DNA from: Mesorhizobium carmichaelinearum | Lineage (GTDB): Bacteria; Pseudomonadota; Alphaproteobacteria; Rhizobiales; Rhizobiaceae | Assembly: GCF_900199455.1 (NCBI RefSeq) | Contig: NZ_FZQR01000019.1 | Location: forward strand, 1-64,000 | DNA length: 64,000 nt | Direction: 5' to 3' | In this document: in pieces, positions 8,854 through 17,264 of the stretch | Layout: each line of letters opens with the position of its first letter | How positions within the stretch are numbered: the first letter of the stretch is position 1 | Notes under the pieces: model-generated | Seen by the model: only the letters and a program-made list of their open reading frames with translations | Databases searched by the model: none | Told to the model about the DNA's origin: nothing | Program-made: the position numbers and the translations under genes

Positions 8854-8890
8854 ATAAGATTTAAAAAAGACGACGCGTCTGGGAGCACCT

Positions 8891-10063
8891 ATGAAAATTA
8901 CGGCCATCAAGGCGCTCGTCTGCAATGCGGAAATGCGCAACTGGGTTTTCGTTCGGGTCGAAACCGATGAGCCCGGTCTGTTTGGCTGGGGTGAGGCAAC
9001 GCTGGAATGGAAGACGCGCGCCGTCGTTGGCGCGCTCCAGGATCTTGAGGCCCTGCTCGTCGGGCAGGATCCGCGCAATGTGGAGCAGTGCTACCAGATC
9101 CTGACGCGCCACGGTTTCTGGCGCCTCGGCGTCGAGGGAATGTCGGCCGTCAGCGGCATCGAGATCGCGCTCTGGGACATTCTGGGCAAGTGGCTGGGCG
9201 TCCCGGTCTGGCGGCTTCTCGGCGGCCAGGTCCGCGACCATCTGCGCACCTACACCCATCTCGGCCTCGGCGACATGAAGGCGGTCTATGAGAGCGGGTC
9301 GGCGGACACGATCGTCGAACGCGGACGCATCGTCACGCAGGCCGGCTACGACGCGGTCAAGGTCGTCTGCATTCCCTACACCCACTATGTCTCGCCGGCG
9401 AAGGCGGTCGACTCCGTTGCCAACATGGTTGGCGCGCTGCGCGAGGCCGTTGGTCCCGATATCGACATCATGGTCGACTTTCACGGACGCCCGGCCTCCG
9501 TCAACGCGGCGATGGACTATCTCAAGGCGATCGAACCGGCCCGCATCATGTTCGCCGAAGAGCCGGTGCCGCCCGAAGATGTCGCCGGCCTGGCGCATAT
9601 CACCGCGCGATCGGCGGTTCCCATCGCATCCGGCGAGCGGCTGATCGGGCGCCGCGAGTTCACGCAATCGATCGCGGCGCGCGCGTTCAACATTGCCCAG
9701 CCCGATATCTGCCATACTGGTGGCCTGCTCGAAACCAAGAAGATCGCGGCCCTGGCCGAAACCGCCGGCATCGGCCTTGCGCCGCACAACCCGCTCGGCC
9801 CGATCGCCGGCGTCGCAGCGCTTCACTTCGGCATATCGACGCCGAACGTCATCATCCAGGAGGAGATGTCGGGCGCGGTCGCCTGGTACGACGACGTCGT
9901 CACCTGGCCGATCGATCGCAAACCCGGCCGTTGGGACGTGCCCAATCTGCCTGGCCTTGGCGTCACCGTGAATGAAGATGTCATCGCGCGCCACCCCTTC
10001 AAGCAGGAAGTGCTGCATGCCCGCAACGCCGTCATGCCCGACGGCACTGTGGTCGATTGGTGA
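8891..10063 (+). CDS. Enolase-superfamily sugar-acid dehydratase (galactonate-dehydratase-like)
   Basis: A 390-residue mandelate racemase/muconate lactonizing enzyme family protein, predicted to dehydrate an aldonate to its 2-keto-3-deoxy form. The metal ligands are visible in order: Asp in MVDFHGRP, Glu in FAEEPVPP and Glu in ASGERLIG. The His after the first ligand (DFH) and the late His in APHNPLGP are those used by galactonate/mannonate-type dehydratases. It opens an operon with an SDR, an ABC sugar importer, a GntR regulator and an epimerase, supporting a role in oxidative sugar catabolism. The exact substrate (galactonate, arabinonate, fuconate) cannot be read from sequence. Confidence 0.88.
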   Translation: MKITAIKALVCNAEMRNWVFVRVETDEPGLFGWGEATLEWKTRAVVGALQDLEALLVGQDPRNVEQCYQILTRHGFWRLGVEGMSAVSGIEIALWDILGKWLGVPVWRLLGGQVRDHLRTYTHLGLGDMKAVYESGSADTIVERGRIVTQAGYDAVKVVCIPYTHYVSPAKAVDSVANMVGALREAVGPDIDIMVDFHGRPASVNAAMDYLKAIEPARIMFAEEPVPPEDVAGLAHITARSAVPIASGERLIGRREFTQSIAARAFNIAQPDICHTGGLLETKKIAALAETAGIGLAPHNPLGPIAGVAALHFGISTPNVIIQEEMSGAVAWYDDVVTWPIDRKPGRWDVPNLPGLGVTVNEDVIARHPFKQEVLHARNAVMPDGTVVDW

Positions 10064-10068
10064 GCGCC

Positions 10069-10845
10069 ATGACAGGCAGGCTTCAGGGAAAGATCGCAAT
10101 CGTCACCGGCGCCGGCCAGGGCATTGGTGCCGCCACCGCCCGGGCCTTTGCGATGCAGGGGGCAAAGACCGTGATTGCCGAGCTCAATGCGGCAACCGGC
10201 AAGGCGCTCGCCGACGAATTGCGTGCCAAGGGCACTGATGCCCTTTTCGTCGAAACCGATGTCACCGACACAGCGGCAGTGGCCGACATGGTGGCAAAGA
10301 CGATCGCGGCCTATGGCGGCGTCGATGTTCTCGTCAACAATGCCGGCGCCAACATCTTTTACGAACCCTTGTCGATGCCGGACGAGGAATGGGACCGCTG
10401 TCTCAGGCTCGATCTCCAGGCCGCGTGGTTCTGCAGCAAGGCGGTGTTGCCGACGATGCTGGCGAACGGTTCGGGGTCGATCGTCAACATAGCCAGCTGC
10501 CACGCCTTCAAGATCATTCCCCACACATTTCCCTATCCGGTCGCCAAGCATGCGCTTGTCGGCCTGACCCGCTCGCTCGCCATCGAATATGCGGCGCGCG
10601 GCATCCGTGTGAATGCGATCGCCCCCGGCTACATCGAGACGCCGATCGCGGAAGCCTATTGGAACACCTTTCCAGACCCGGCCGAGGAGAAGCGGCGGGC
10701 CTACGACCTTCATCCGCCCAAGCGCATTGGCCGGCCGGACGAAGTTGCAATGACGGCGGTTTTCCTCGCTTCGGACGAAGCGCCGTTCATCAATGCCGAG
10801 ACGATCACCATCGATGGCGGACGCTCGGTTCTCTACCACGACTGA
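10069..10845 (+). CDS. SDR-family sugar dehydrogenase/oxidoreductase
   Basis: A 258-residue classical short-chain dehydrogenase. The cofactor motif is TGAGQGIG (about residue 13), the NNAG motif is present, the catalytic Ser lies in NIASCHAF, the YxxxK pair in YPVAK, and the post-motif is PGYIETPI. ATG 10069 is taken as the start; an in-frame TTG at 10057 would overlap the dehydratase. It begins six bases after that gene stops. Context suggests it oxidises the imported aldose (or its acid) with NAD(P)+ ahead of the dehydratase. Confidence 0.85.
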   Translation: MTGRLQGKIAIVTGAGQGIGAATARAFAMQGAKTVIAELNAATGKALADELRAKGTDALFVETDVTDTAAVADMVAKTIAAYGGVDVLVNNAGANIFYEPLSMPDEEWDRCLRLDLQAAWFCSKAVLPTMLANGSGSIVNIASCHAFKIIPHTFPYPVAKHALVGLTRSLAIEYAARGIRVNAIAPGYIETPIAEAYWNTFPDPAEEKRRAYDLHPPKRIGRPDEVAMTAVFLASDEAPFINAETITIDGGRSVLYHD

Positions 10846-10867
10846 CAACCAAGCAGGGAGGATCCAC

Positions 10868-11851
10868 ATGAAAACGACGACAAAGGCTCTGGCAACATTG
10901 GCGATACTGGCTGCCGGACTGATGGCTGGCGCGGCAAGCGCCGACGACATCAAGATCGGCTACATCAACAAGATGGGCGAGCACCCATGGTTCGTCGCCG
11001 AAGTCGGCGGCGCCAAGAAAGCGGCCGAGGCGGCCGGCGCCACCTTCGTGTCGCAAGACGTCCAGTTCGACTCCAATCTGACAATCACCACCTTCGACAC
11101 GATGGTCGGCGACGGCGTCAAGGGCATCGCCATCGTCGTTCCCGACAAGGCGCTCGGACCGGTCATCGCCGAGAAGGCCAAGGCGGCGAAAATCCCGCTG
11201 GTGGCGGTCGATGACGATATCTACTACCAGGACGGCACCCAGGTCCCCTATGTCGGCATGAATGCCTACAATATCGGTGCGCGGGTAGGCGAAGAACTGG
11301 CCAAGCTCTACAAGGCCGACGGCTGGGCCGGCAAGGAGGTGCGTATCGCCTCGATCGAGGACCGCAAGGCCGACACCTGCATGCAGCGCAACAAGGGTGC
11401 CGAGGAAGCGTTCCTGAAGGCGGTGCCCGATTTCAAGCCGGCAAACATCCTTCGCGTCCCCTATGACAACACGATGGTCAACGCCATCGACGTCATGACC
11501 ACCACATTGACGGCCAATCCCGGCGTCACCAACTGGATCTTCTATTCCTGCAACGATGACGGCGTGCTGGGTGCGTCGCGAGCGCTGGAAAATGCCGGCT
11601 ATGCCGCGGACCAGGGCATGGGCATCGGCATTGACGGCAGCCGCGCCTGCGAAGCCTTCGGATCAGGCAAGCCTTCGGCATTCCGTGGTACGATGTGGCT
11701 CAATTCGGCGAACCATGGCGCGCTGGCGGTGAAGATCCTGCTGGCCTCGATCAAGGACGGAACGAAGCTGCCCGTTCAGTCCTTCACCGACCCGGAATAC
11801 ATCACCGCCGGCAATTTTGCGTCGGACTACAAGGCCAAGCTCTGCCACTGA
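10868..11851 (+). CDS. Sugar ABC transporter periplasmic-binding protein, arabinose (AraF) type
   Basis: A 327-residue exported solute receptor. The start at ATG 10868 has AGGGAGG seven bases upstream and opens a signal peptide ending AASADD. The mature N-terminus IKIGYINKMGEHPWF and later VAVDDDIYYQDG and FYSCNDDGVLGASRALE match the L-arabinose-binding branch of the periplasmic-binding-protein superfamily. It delivers sugar to the ATPase and permease encoded next. A hairpin follows the gene, as is usual where the receptor is made in excess over the membrane parts. Confidence 0.9.
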   Translation: MKTTTKALATLAILAAGLMAGAASADDIKIGYINKMGEHPWFVAEVGGAKKAAEAAGATFVSQDVQFDSNLTITTFDTMVGDGVKGIAIVVPDKALGPVIAEKAKAAKIPLVAVDDDIYYQDGTQVPYVGMNAYNIGARVGEELAKLYKADGWAGKEVRIASIEDRKADTCMQRNKGAEEAFLKAVPDFKPANILRVPYDNTMVNAIDVMTTTLTANPGVTNWIFYSCNDDGVLGASRALENAGYAADQGMGIGIDGSRACEAFGSGKPSAFRGTMWLNSANHGALAVKILLASIKDGTKLPVQSFTDPEYITAGNFASDYKAKLCH

Positions 11852-11863
11852 GCCGGACCTGCA

Positions 11864-11887
11864 TCATGCGTCCCCAGGGGCGCATGA
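11864..11887 (+). terminator. Intercistronic hairpin after the binding-protein gene
   Basis: TCATGCG pairs with CGCATGA around a C/G-rich top. There is only a short T run after it (CTTTCC), so partial termination or mRNA protection is more likely than a full stop. Confidence 0.5.
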
Positions 11888-11955
11888 CGCTTTCCAGTCG
11901 GCAGGTTCGCTGGCTGCCATGCCACCGAACACGGATCGATCCTTGGGAGTGAGCC

Positions 11956-13479
11956 TTGACGCAATCGGACTTCTTCTCGCTCGACGGCATATCGAAACGC
12001 TTCGGCGTCGTGCAGGCGCTCGACAACGTCTCGATCGCTTTCCGGCCAGGCGAGGTGCTCGCTTTGGTCGGCGAGAACGGGGCCGGCAAATCGACGATGA
12101 TGCGCATTCTCGAGGGCGTGTTCGGACCGGACACCGGCACCGTGCGGCACGGTTCCACGCCGATCGTTTTCAGCGAACCGCGCGACAGCCACCGCGCCGG
12201 AATACGCGTCATCCATCAGGAGCCGGAGATCGTTCCGAACCTGACGGTCGCCGAGAACATTTTCGTCGGCGAATTGCCGCGCCTGGCAGGCGTCCTGCTC
12301 GACTGGCGCAAGCTGGAGCAGCAGACCGACCGGGTGCTTGCGACCTTCGGCATGCAGCACGACATGCGGCCACGCCAACTCTGCGGCACGCTCGGCCCGG
12401 CGCAACGCCAGATGATCGAGATCATGCGCGCCATCCGTGCCGGCGGCCGGCTGATCGCCTTCGACGAGCCGACCTCGTCACTGACCGATGATGAAGCGCG
12501 GCGCCTGTTTTCCGTCATCCGCCGGCTGCGCGAGGACGGCACGTCGATCATCTACATCTCGCACCGGCTGAACGAGGTCATCGACCTTGCCGACCGCATT
12601 GTCGTGTTGCGCGACGGCAGGTTGGTCGACGATTCGCCGGCGGCCGGCGCCAGCGAGCAGACCATCGCCAAGCTCATGGTCGGCCGCGACATCGCCGATC
12701 TGTTCACCCGCGAAACCTGGCGGTCCGGGGAACAATTGCTTGAGGTGGCGGGATTGACCACCGACCGAGTCAGCGATGTCAGCCTCAGGGTCCGTCGCGG
12801 CGAAGTACTCGGCATCGCCGGCCTCATGGGTGCGGGCCGCTCCGAACTGGCAAAGGCGATTGTCGGCTATGACCGGCGCATCGCCGGCACCATAGCCATG
12901 AACGGCGCGCCCGTTGTCCCCAACAGTCCGCATGCGGCGATCGTCGCGGGCATCGGCTTTGCTCCCGAAGACCGCAAGCACGAGGCGTTGCTGCTGTTCC
13001 GAAGCATTCTCGACAACGCAGCACTTTGCGTGCCCGACAAGACGTCGAGCTTCGGCTTCTTCAACCGGCGCAAGGCGCTGGAGATTGTCTCGCCGCTGGC
13101 AGCCAAGATGTCGATCAAGGCACCCAACCTCGACGAGCAGGTTTCGAAACTGTCGGGCGGCAATCAGCAGAAGGTCGTTCTGGCGCGCTGGCTTGCCCGG
13201 CAGCCGATGCTGCTCATCCTCGAGGAACCGACGCGCGGCATCGACATCGGCGCCAAGGCGGAAATCTATCGGCTGATCGATGAACTCGCGGCAAGCGGCA
13301 TCGGCATCATCCTGATTTCCTCGGAAATGCCGGAGCTGATCGGCCTCGCCGACAGGGTTCTTGTCATGGCGGGAGGCCGTATCACGGCAGAACTTGCCCG
13401 CCCCGACATCGACGAGGCGACGATCCTCAAACACGCCATGCCGCAATCCGCACCAGCGCCCGGAGACCACATTCAATGA
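11956..13479 (+). CDS. Sugar ABC transporter ATP-binding protein (double ATPase, AraG/RbsA type)
   Basis: A 507-residue tandem ATPase energising sugar uptake. Domain 1 has Walker A GENGAGKST and Walker B LIAFDEPTS. Domain 2 has the usual degenerate P-loop GLMGAGRSE, a proper signature LSGGNQQK and Walker B LLILEEPTRGID. In domain 1 the signature position reads CGTLGPAQRQ, unlike the common LSxGxxQ. The start is TTG 11956, supported by GGGAG at 11945-11949 with six-base spacing; no in-frame ATG is better placed. It overlaps the permease by four bases (ATGA). Confidence 0.92.
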   Translation: MTQSDFFSLDGISKRFGVVQALDNVSIAFRPGEVLALVGENGAGKSTMMRILEGVFGPDTGTVRHGSTPIVFSEPRDSHRAGIRVIHQEPEIVPNLTVAENIFVGELPRLAGVLLDWRKLEQQTDRVLATFGMQHDMRPRQLCGTLGPAQRQMIEIMRAIRAGGRLIAFDEPTSSLTDDEARRLFSVIRRLREDGTSIIYISHRLNEVIDLADRIVVLRDGRLVDDSPAAGASEQTIAKLMVGRDIADLFTRETWRSGEQLLEVAGLTTDRVSDVSLRVRRGEVLGIAGLMGAGRSELAKAIVGYDRRIAGTIAMNGAPVVPNSPHAAIVAGIGFAPEDRKHEALLLFRSILDNAALCVPDKTSSFGFFNRRKALEIVSPLAAKMSIKAPNLDEQVSKLSGGNQQKVVLARWLARQPMLLILEEPTRGIDIGAKAEIYRLIDELAASGIGIILISSEMPELIGLADRVLVMAGGRITAELARPDIDEATILKHAMPQSAPAPGDHIQ

Positions 13480-14477
13480 ACAGCCTCGAGCTTCGCGCAT
13501 CGAAAGCGCAGACCGACGCCAGGGGCGTTTCCACGCGCCTTGTGGAGCGCCTTGGCGTTCACAACATCAGCCTTCTGGTGGCGCTCGCCATTCTCGTTGT
13601 CATCTTCGGTTCGCTGCGCGGCGATGTGTTCTTCTCCAGCCGAAACCTGCTCAACATCGGTCTCGGCATCACCATTCTCGGCGTGCTGGCGATGAGCCAG
13701 ACCGTGGTCATCGTCGGCGGCGGTCTCGATATCGCCGTCGGCGCCACTGTCGGTCTGACCACGGTCTCGACGGCAATGGCCATCCAGGCGACCGGGTCGC
13801 CGGCGGCCGGCATCGTTGCCGGCCTGGTGCTTGGTGGTCTTGCCGGTCTCGTCAACGGCATCATCATCACCTATGGGCGAGTCAACGCGGTCATTGCCAC
13901 GCTCGGCACCATGGCGATCTTTCGCGGCATCGCCTTCATCATGTCCGACGGCCAGTCGATCGCCATCTTCAGCGACACGTTCCGGTTCATCGGCATTGGA
14001 CGCATCCTCGGCCTGCCGTTGCTGGTCTGGATTCTGGTGCTGACCGCGATCGCATTCCACCTCTTCCTCGCGCGTTCGATTGTCGGCCGCAACATCTATG
14101 CGCTCGGCGGCAATCCCGTTGTCGCCCGCTTCTCCGGCATCAACATCAACCGCTACCGCGTCGGCATCTACATCATGAGTGGCGTTGCCGCCGGATTGGC
14201 CGGGATCCTGCTGGCTGCCCGTACCGGTTCGGGTCAGCCCGTATCCGGATCCCAGGGCCTGGAACTCGAGGCCATCACGGCGGCCGTGCTGGGTGGCTGT
14301 GCCTTGCAGGGCGGCAAGGGCACGATTGTCGGCGCGCTGCTCGGCGTCGCCATCATTGGCGTGCTCAACAACGGAATGATACTGACGTCCGTGCCAACCT
14401 TCTATCAATTGCTTGCAAAAGGCTCACTGCTGATCCTTGCTGTGGTCATTGCCGAATACCACTTGAACAGGACATGA
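13476..14477 (+). CDS. Sugar ABC transporter permease (AraH/RbsC type)
   Basis: A 333-residue integral membrane protein with eight to ten hydrophobic segments. It carries family landmarks such as GGLDIAVGA, GGLAGLVNG and TLGTMAIFRGIAF, and near the C-terminus EAITAAVLGG and GGKGT. It forms the sugar channel with the preceding double ATPase. Both junctions are four-base ATGA overlaps (with the ATPase and with the GntR gene), so translation is coupled across the three genes. Confidence 0.93.
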   Translation: MNSLELRASKAQTDARGVSTRLVERLGVHNISLLVALAILVVIFGSLRGDVFFSSRNLLNIGLGITILGVLAMSQTVVIVGGGLDIAVGATVGLTTVSTAMAIQATGSPAAGIVAGLVLGGLAGLVNGIIITYGRVNAVIATLGTMAIFRGIAFIMSDGQSIAIFSDTFRFIGIGRILGLPLLVWILVLTAIAFHLFLARSIVGRNIYALGGNPVVARFSGININRYRVGIYIMSGVAAGLAGILLAARTGSGQPVSGSQGLELEAITAAVLGGCALQGGKGTIVGALLGVAIIGVLNNGMILTSVPTFYQLLAKGSLLILAVVIAEYHLNRT

Positions 14478-15280
14478 CGATGGGCGCGGCGACCGCTGAA
14501 ATCGATCAAGGCAAGCAGGACCTCCCTGCCGGGGATGGCGCCAATTCGTCCCTGAAGGATCGCATCGCACGCGATCTCGGACAGCGCATTCTCGCCGGCA
14601 CCTACGCGCAGCACGCGGTCCTGCCGACGGAGGCTGAACTGTGCGTCATCTACGGCGCCAGCCGCACAGCACTTCGCGATGCGCTGCTGACACTTTCGGC
14701 CAAGGGACTGATCGAGGCGCGCAAGCGGGCCGGCACGCGTGTGCGCGTGTCGAGCGAATGGAACAGGCTCGATGCGCAGGTTCTCGAATGGATGCGCGAT
14801 ATCGAGCCTGATCTCGATTTCGTCCGCGGCTTGATCGAGGCGCGGCTGGTCATCGAGCCAGCCGCCGCCCAGCTTGCGGCCAGGATGGCGACCTCGGGCG
14901 ATCTCGCGGTGATCGAAGCCGCCTATGAGGCCATGCGCATTGCGCCGGAGGACGACCTCGCGGCCTGTCTTGATGCCGATGTCCGCTTTCATACCGCCAT
15001 CCTGCGCGCCAGCCGCAACCCGGTTTTCGCCAATCTTGGCAATATGCTCGCAGCCGCACTCAGCTTCTCTTTCCGACTGACCACATCGGCCACCGCCAAC
15101 TATCAGCAGACGCTCAGCGCCCATGGCGATGTGCTGGAGGCAATCCGCATGCGCAGGGTCGACGACGCTCACGACCAGATGAAAGCGCTGATCGGCATCG
15201 CCTCGAACGACCTTCTCGCTGTCGCTCGCAAGGGCCGTCACCAACAGCCGGTCCCCACTGCCAGTGCCGATCCCAACTGA
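14474..15280 (+). CDS. GntR-family regulator, FadR subfamily
   Basis: A 268-residue regulator. The N-terminal winged helix-turn-helix covers about residues 28-95 (LPTEAELCVIYGASRTALRD, then LIEARKRAGTRV). The C-terminal all-helical FCD ligand domain has the usual acidic and His positions (VRGLIEARL, DADVRFHTAIL, SAHGDVLEAI). FadR-type GntR proteins commonly sense sugar acids such as galactonate, which fits the dehydratase in this operon. ATG 14474 overlaps the permease stop; ATG 14480 is an alternative. The probable target is the inverted repeat at 8829-8853. Confidence 0.9.
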   Translation: MTMGAATAEIDQGKQDLPAGDGANSSLKDRIARDLGQRILAGTYAQHAVLPTEAELCVIYGASRTALRDALLTLSAKGLIEARKRAGTRVRVSSEWNRLDAQVLEWMRDIEPDLDFVRGLIEARLVIEPAAAQLAARMATSGDLAVIEAAYEAMRIAPEDDLAACLDADVRFHTAILRASRNPVFANLGNMLAAALSFSFRLTTSATANYQQTLSAHGDVLEAIRMRRVDDAHDQMKALIGIASNDLLAVARKGRHQQPVPTASADPN

Positions 15281-15285
15281 GTTCG

Positions 15286-16161
15286 ATGATCCGGACCATT
15301 GAAATTCGAAATGGCGACCTGTCCGCCGAAATCGTGCCGTCGCTTGGCGCCGGTCTGGCGCGGTTCGACCGTGGCCGCGCGCCGCTGTTCAGGCCATGGC
15401 CTGACGGCGGCAGCACGAACCCATTTGATCTCGCCTGCAACCTGCTTGTGCCATGGTCAAATCGCATCTCGGGCGGCGGCTTCACCTTCGACAACACATT
15501 CCACGAATTGCTCCCCAACGTTGCCGGCGAGCCCTTTCCCATTCACGGCAATGGATTTTCAAGCGCATGGGACGTCGACTCCTTGATGCCGGACAAAGCC
15601 AGGCTGTCGCTCGTCAGCGAAGGACCCGGCCCATATCGGTATCGCGCCGAGGTGGCTTACGCCCTGACCGAACGGGCGCTCGATCTGCGGCTTCAGGTCC
15701 TCAACAGGGCGCCGGTCAGGCTGCCGTTCGGGCTTGGCATCCATCCGTGGTTGCCAAGAACGGCCCAGACAACGCTTCACGCCCCAGCGTCACAGGTTTG
15801 CCTCGAACTGCCCAGCCATCTCCCCGACAGGTTCGAGGATGTCGCAACCTGTCCCGATTGGGATTTCGCCGCGCCGGCCGCCTTGCCCAGCGGTTGGATC
15901 AACAATGCCTTTGCCGGCTGGGCCGGCGTCGCTTCCCTATATTGGCCAGAGCAAAATCGCGGCCTCAGGATCGAAGCGTCCCCGGCCCTGAGCTTCTATC
16001 TCATCTATTCGCCATCGCAGGCGAGCGACTTCGTCTGTTTCGAGCCGGTCAGTCATGCCGTGGATGCCCACAACCGCGGTTCGGTCGACAAGTGGAACGG
16101 ATTGTCGGTGCTTGGCCCTGGCGAGAGCCTGGTGGCCGGTTGCAGCTTCGCTGTCATATAG
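15286..16161 (+). CDS. Aldose 1-epimerase family protein
   Basis: A 291-residue galactose-mutarotase-fold protein that interconverts sugar anomers. The catalytic or binding histidines are in PIHGNGFS and GIHPWLPR, and a late Glu (CFEPVSHAVDAHN) is in the position of the catalytic base. It starts five bases after the GntR gene. It probably supplies the anomer used by the dehydrogenase, closing the sugar operon. Confidence 0.88.
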   Translation: MIRTIEIRNGDLSAEIVPSLGAGLARFDRGRAPLFRPWPDGGSTNPFDLACNLLVPWSNRISGGGFTFDNTFHELLPNVAGEPFPIHGNGFSSAWDVDSLMPDKARLSLVSEGPGPYRYRAEVAYALTERALDLRLQVLNRAPVRLPFGLGIHPWLPRTAQTTLHAPASQVCLELPSHLPDRFEDVATCPDWDFAAPAALPSGWINNAFAGWAGVASLYWPEQNRGLRIEASPALSFYLIYSPSQASDFVCFEPVSHAVDAHNRGSVDKWNGLSVLGPGESLVAGCSFAVI

Positions 16162-16210
16162 AGCGACCAGCATGGCCGCGGCGTGCCCGGCGCGCGCCGA
16201 CAACCAGGGC

Positions 16211-17107
16211 TCAGATGTCAGGATCGTCGAGAATGCGAGAGAGCGTGCTGCGCCCCAGCGCACTCATGGCTGGGTTAGTGCGACGGTAATACCAGACGAG
16301 ACCCATGGCCTGCTGGAATGCCCAGGCAGCACCGCGCTTCCACAAGAGGTCCTCGACTTGAAGGCCGCTCCGAAAGGTCGCCCTTCGCTCGTGGTCGAGA
16401 AGATGCCACGCGACCACCAGATCCAGCGACGGATCGGCTGGTCCGAAACTGCCGCCATCAAGCACTCCGACAAGACGCTCGCCCTGCACGAGAAGGTTTG
16501 GTGGGATAAGGTCCTTATGACTCATCACGACAGGCCCAGCGAAGGGCAACTCCCGGAACCAGGCCCACAGATCGCGCAGTCGAGCCACATCAAGAAGGCC
16601 CTCGCTGTTTTCAAAGCAAACGGCCATCCAATCGTCATGATCGGGGAGATGTCCACCACGTCCTTGCCCGTCGAAGCGTCGACCCCGAGTGTCCGCCTGG
16701 CGCAACGATGCCACGAGGTGTGCAAGGTCAAGGGCGAACGTCGTCGATCCACTTAGCCCGTGTGGCGTGGCAACCTCGCCTTCGATCCACGTCTGCAATG
16801 CCCATGGCATTGGATATCGAGGACCGGGCTCGCCGAGCCCAATCGGTTGCGGCGTCGGAAATAAGCAATGTTCTCCGATCTCGACCATGGCAGCGGCCTC
16901 CGACCGAAGCATATCGGCGCAGTCGGCCGGCTTCATCGCCCGCAGCGGGAACCGCGCAGCGCTCTTAGAGCCAATGCGGAAGATGGCGTTGACGGTTCCC
17001 GACGATCCAACTGAGGTGATGTCCTCATGACGATACTGGGGAAACTGATCGTGGATCATCTGGCGGGCGATATCGATGTCGATATTCACCTGATCGTCAT
17101 GCATCAT
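16211..17107 (-). CDS. Aminoglycoside phosphotransferase (APH) family kinase
   Basis: A 298-residue kinase-like protein. The catalytic loop reads SHKDLIPPNLL, matching the family HxDxxxxN pattern with Lys where Gly is usual. The metal-binding loop is GVLDGGSFGPADPSLDLV. Start ATG 17107 has AGGA upstream and begins the folded region; the longer open frame upstream is arginine-rich and overlaps the promoter side. Family members phosphorylate aminoglycosides but also many small metabolites, so resistance should not be assumed. It stands alone, co-oriented with the AI-2E permease. Confidence 0.82.
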   Translation of the reverse strand: MMHDDQVNIDIDIARQMIHDQFPQYRHEDITSVGSSGTVNAIFRIGSKSAARFPLRAMKPADCADMLRSEAAAMVEIGEHCLFPTPQPIGLGEPGPRYPMPWALQTWIEGEVATPHGLSGSTTFALDLAHLVASLRQADTRGRRFDGQGRGGHLPDHDDWMAVCFENSEGLLDVARLRDLWAWFRELPFAGPVVMSHKDLIPPNLLVQGERLVGVLDGGSFGPADPSLDLVVAWHLLDHERRATFRSGLQVEDLLWKRGAAWAFQQAMGLVWYYRRTNPAMSALGRSTLSRILDDPDI

Positions 17108-17264
17108 GAGTTCTCGTCCTGCCGAACTCGACATCAAGGGCAAAAGCGCCGAATGCGCAACAGAGATCGGAATATCGGCTTCTGAAGTCGGACGCGACCT
17201 TGCGGCGGACGTCTTCGGTGAAACGCATCCCCACCAGCGCACTCGCAGTGATCGGGTTTCGCCC

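Noticed and set aside
8861..10099. 412-codon open frame on the minus strand
   Set aside because: Antisense to the enolase-superfamily dehydratase, whose metal ligands are all present on the plus strand.
16211..17107. Aminoglycoside resistance
   Set aside because: Only the kinase fold is supported; the catalytic loop differs from resistance enzymes and many family members act on metabolites.
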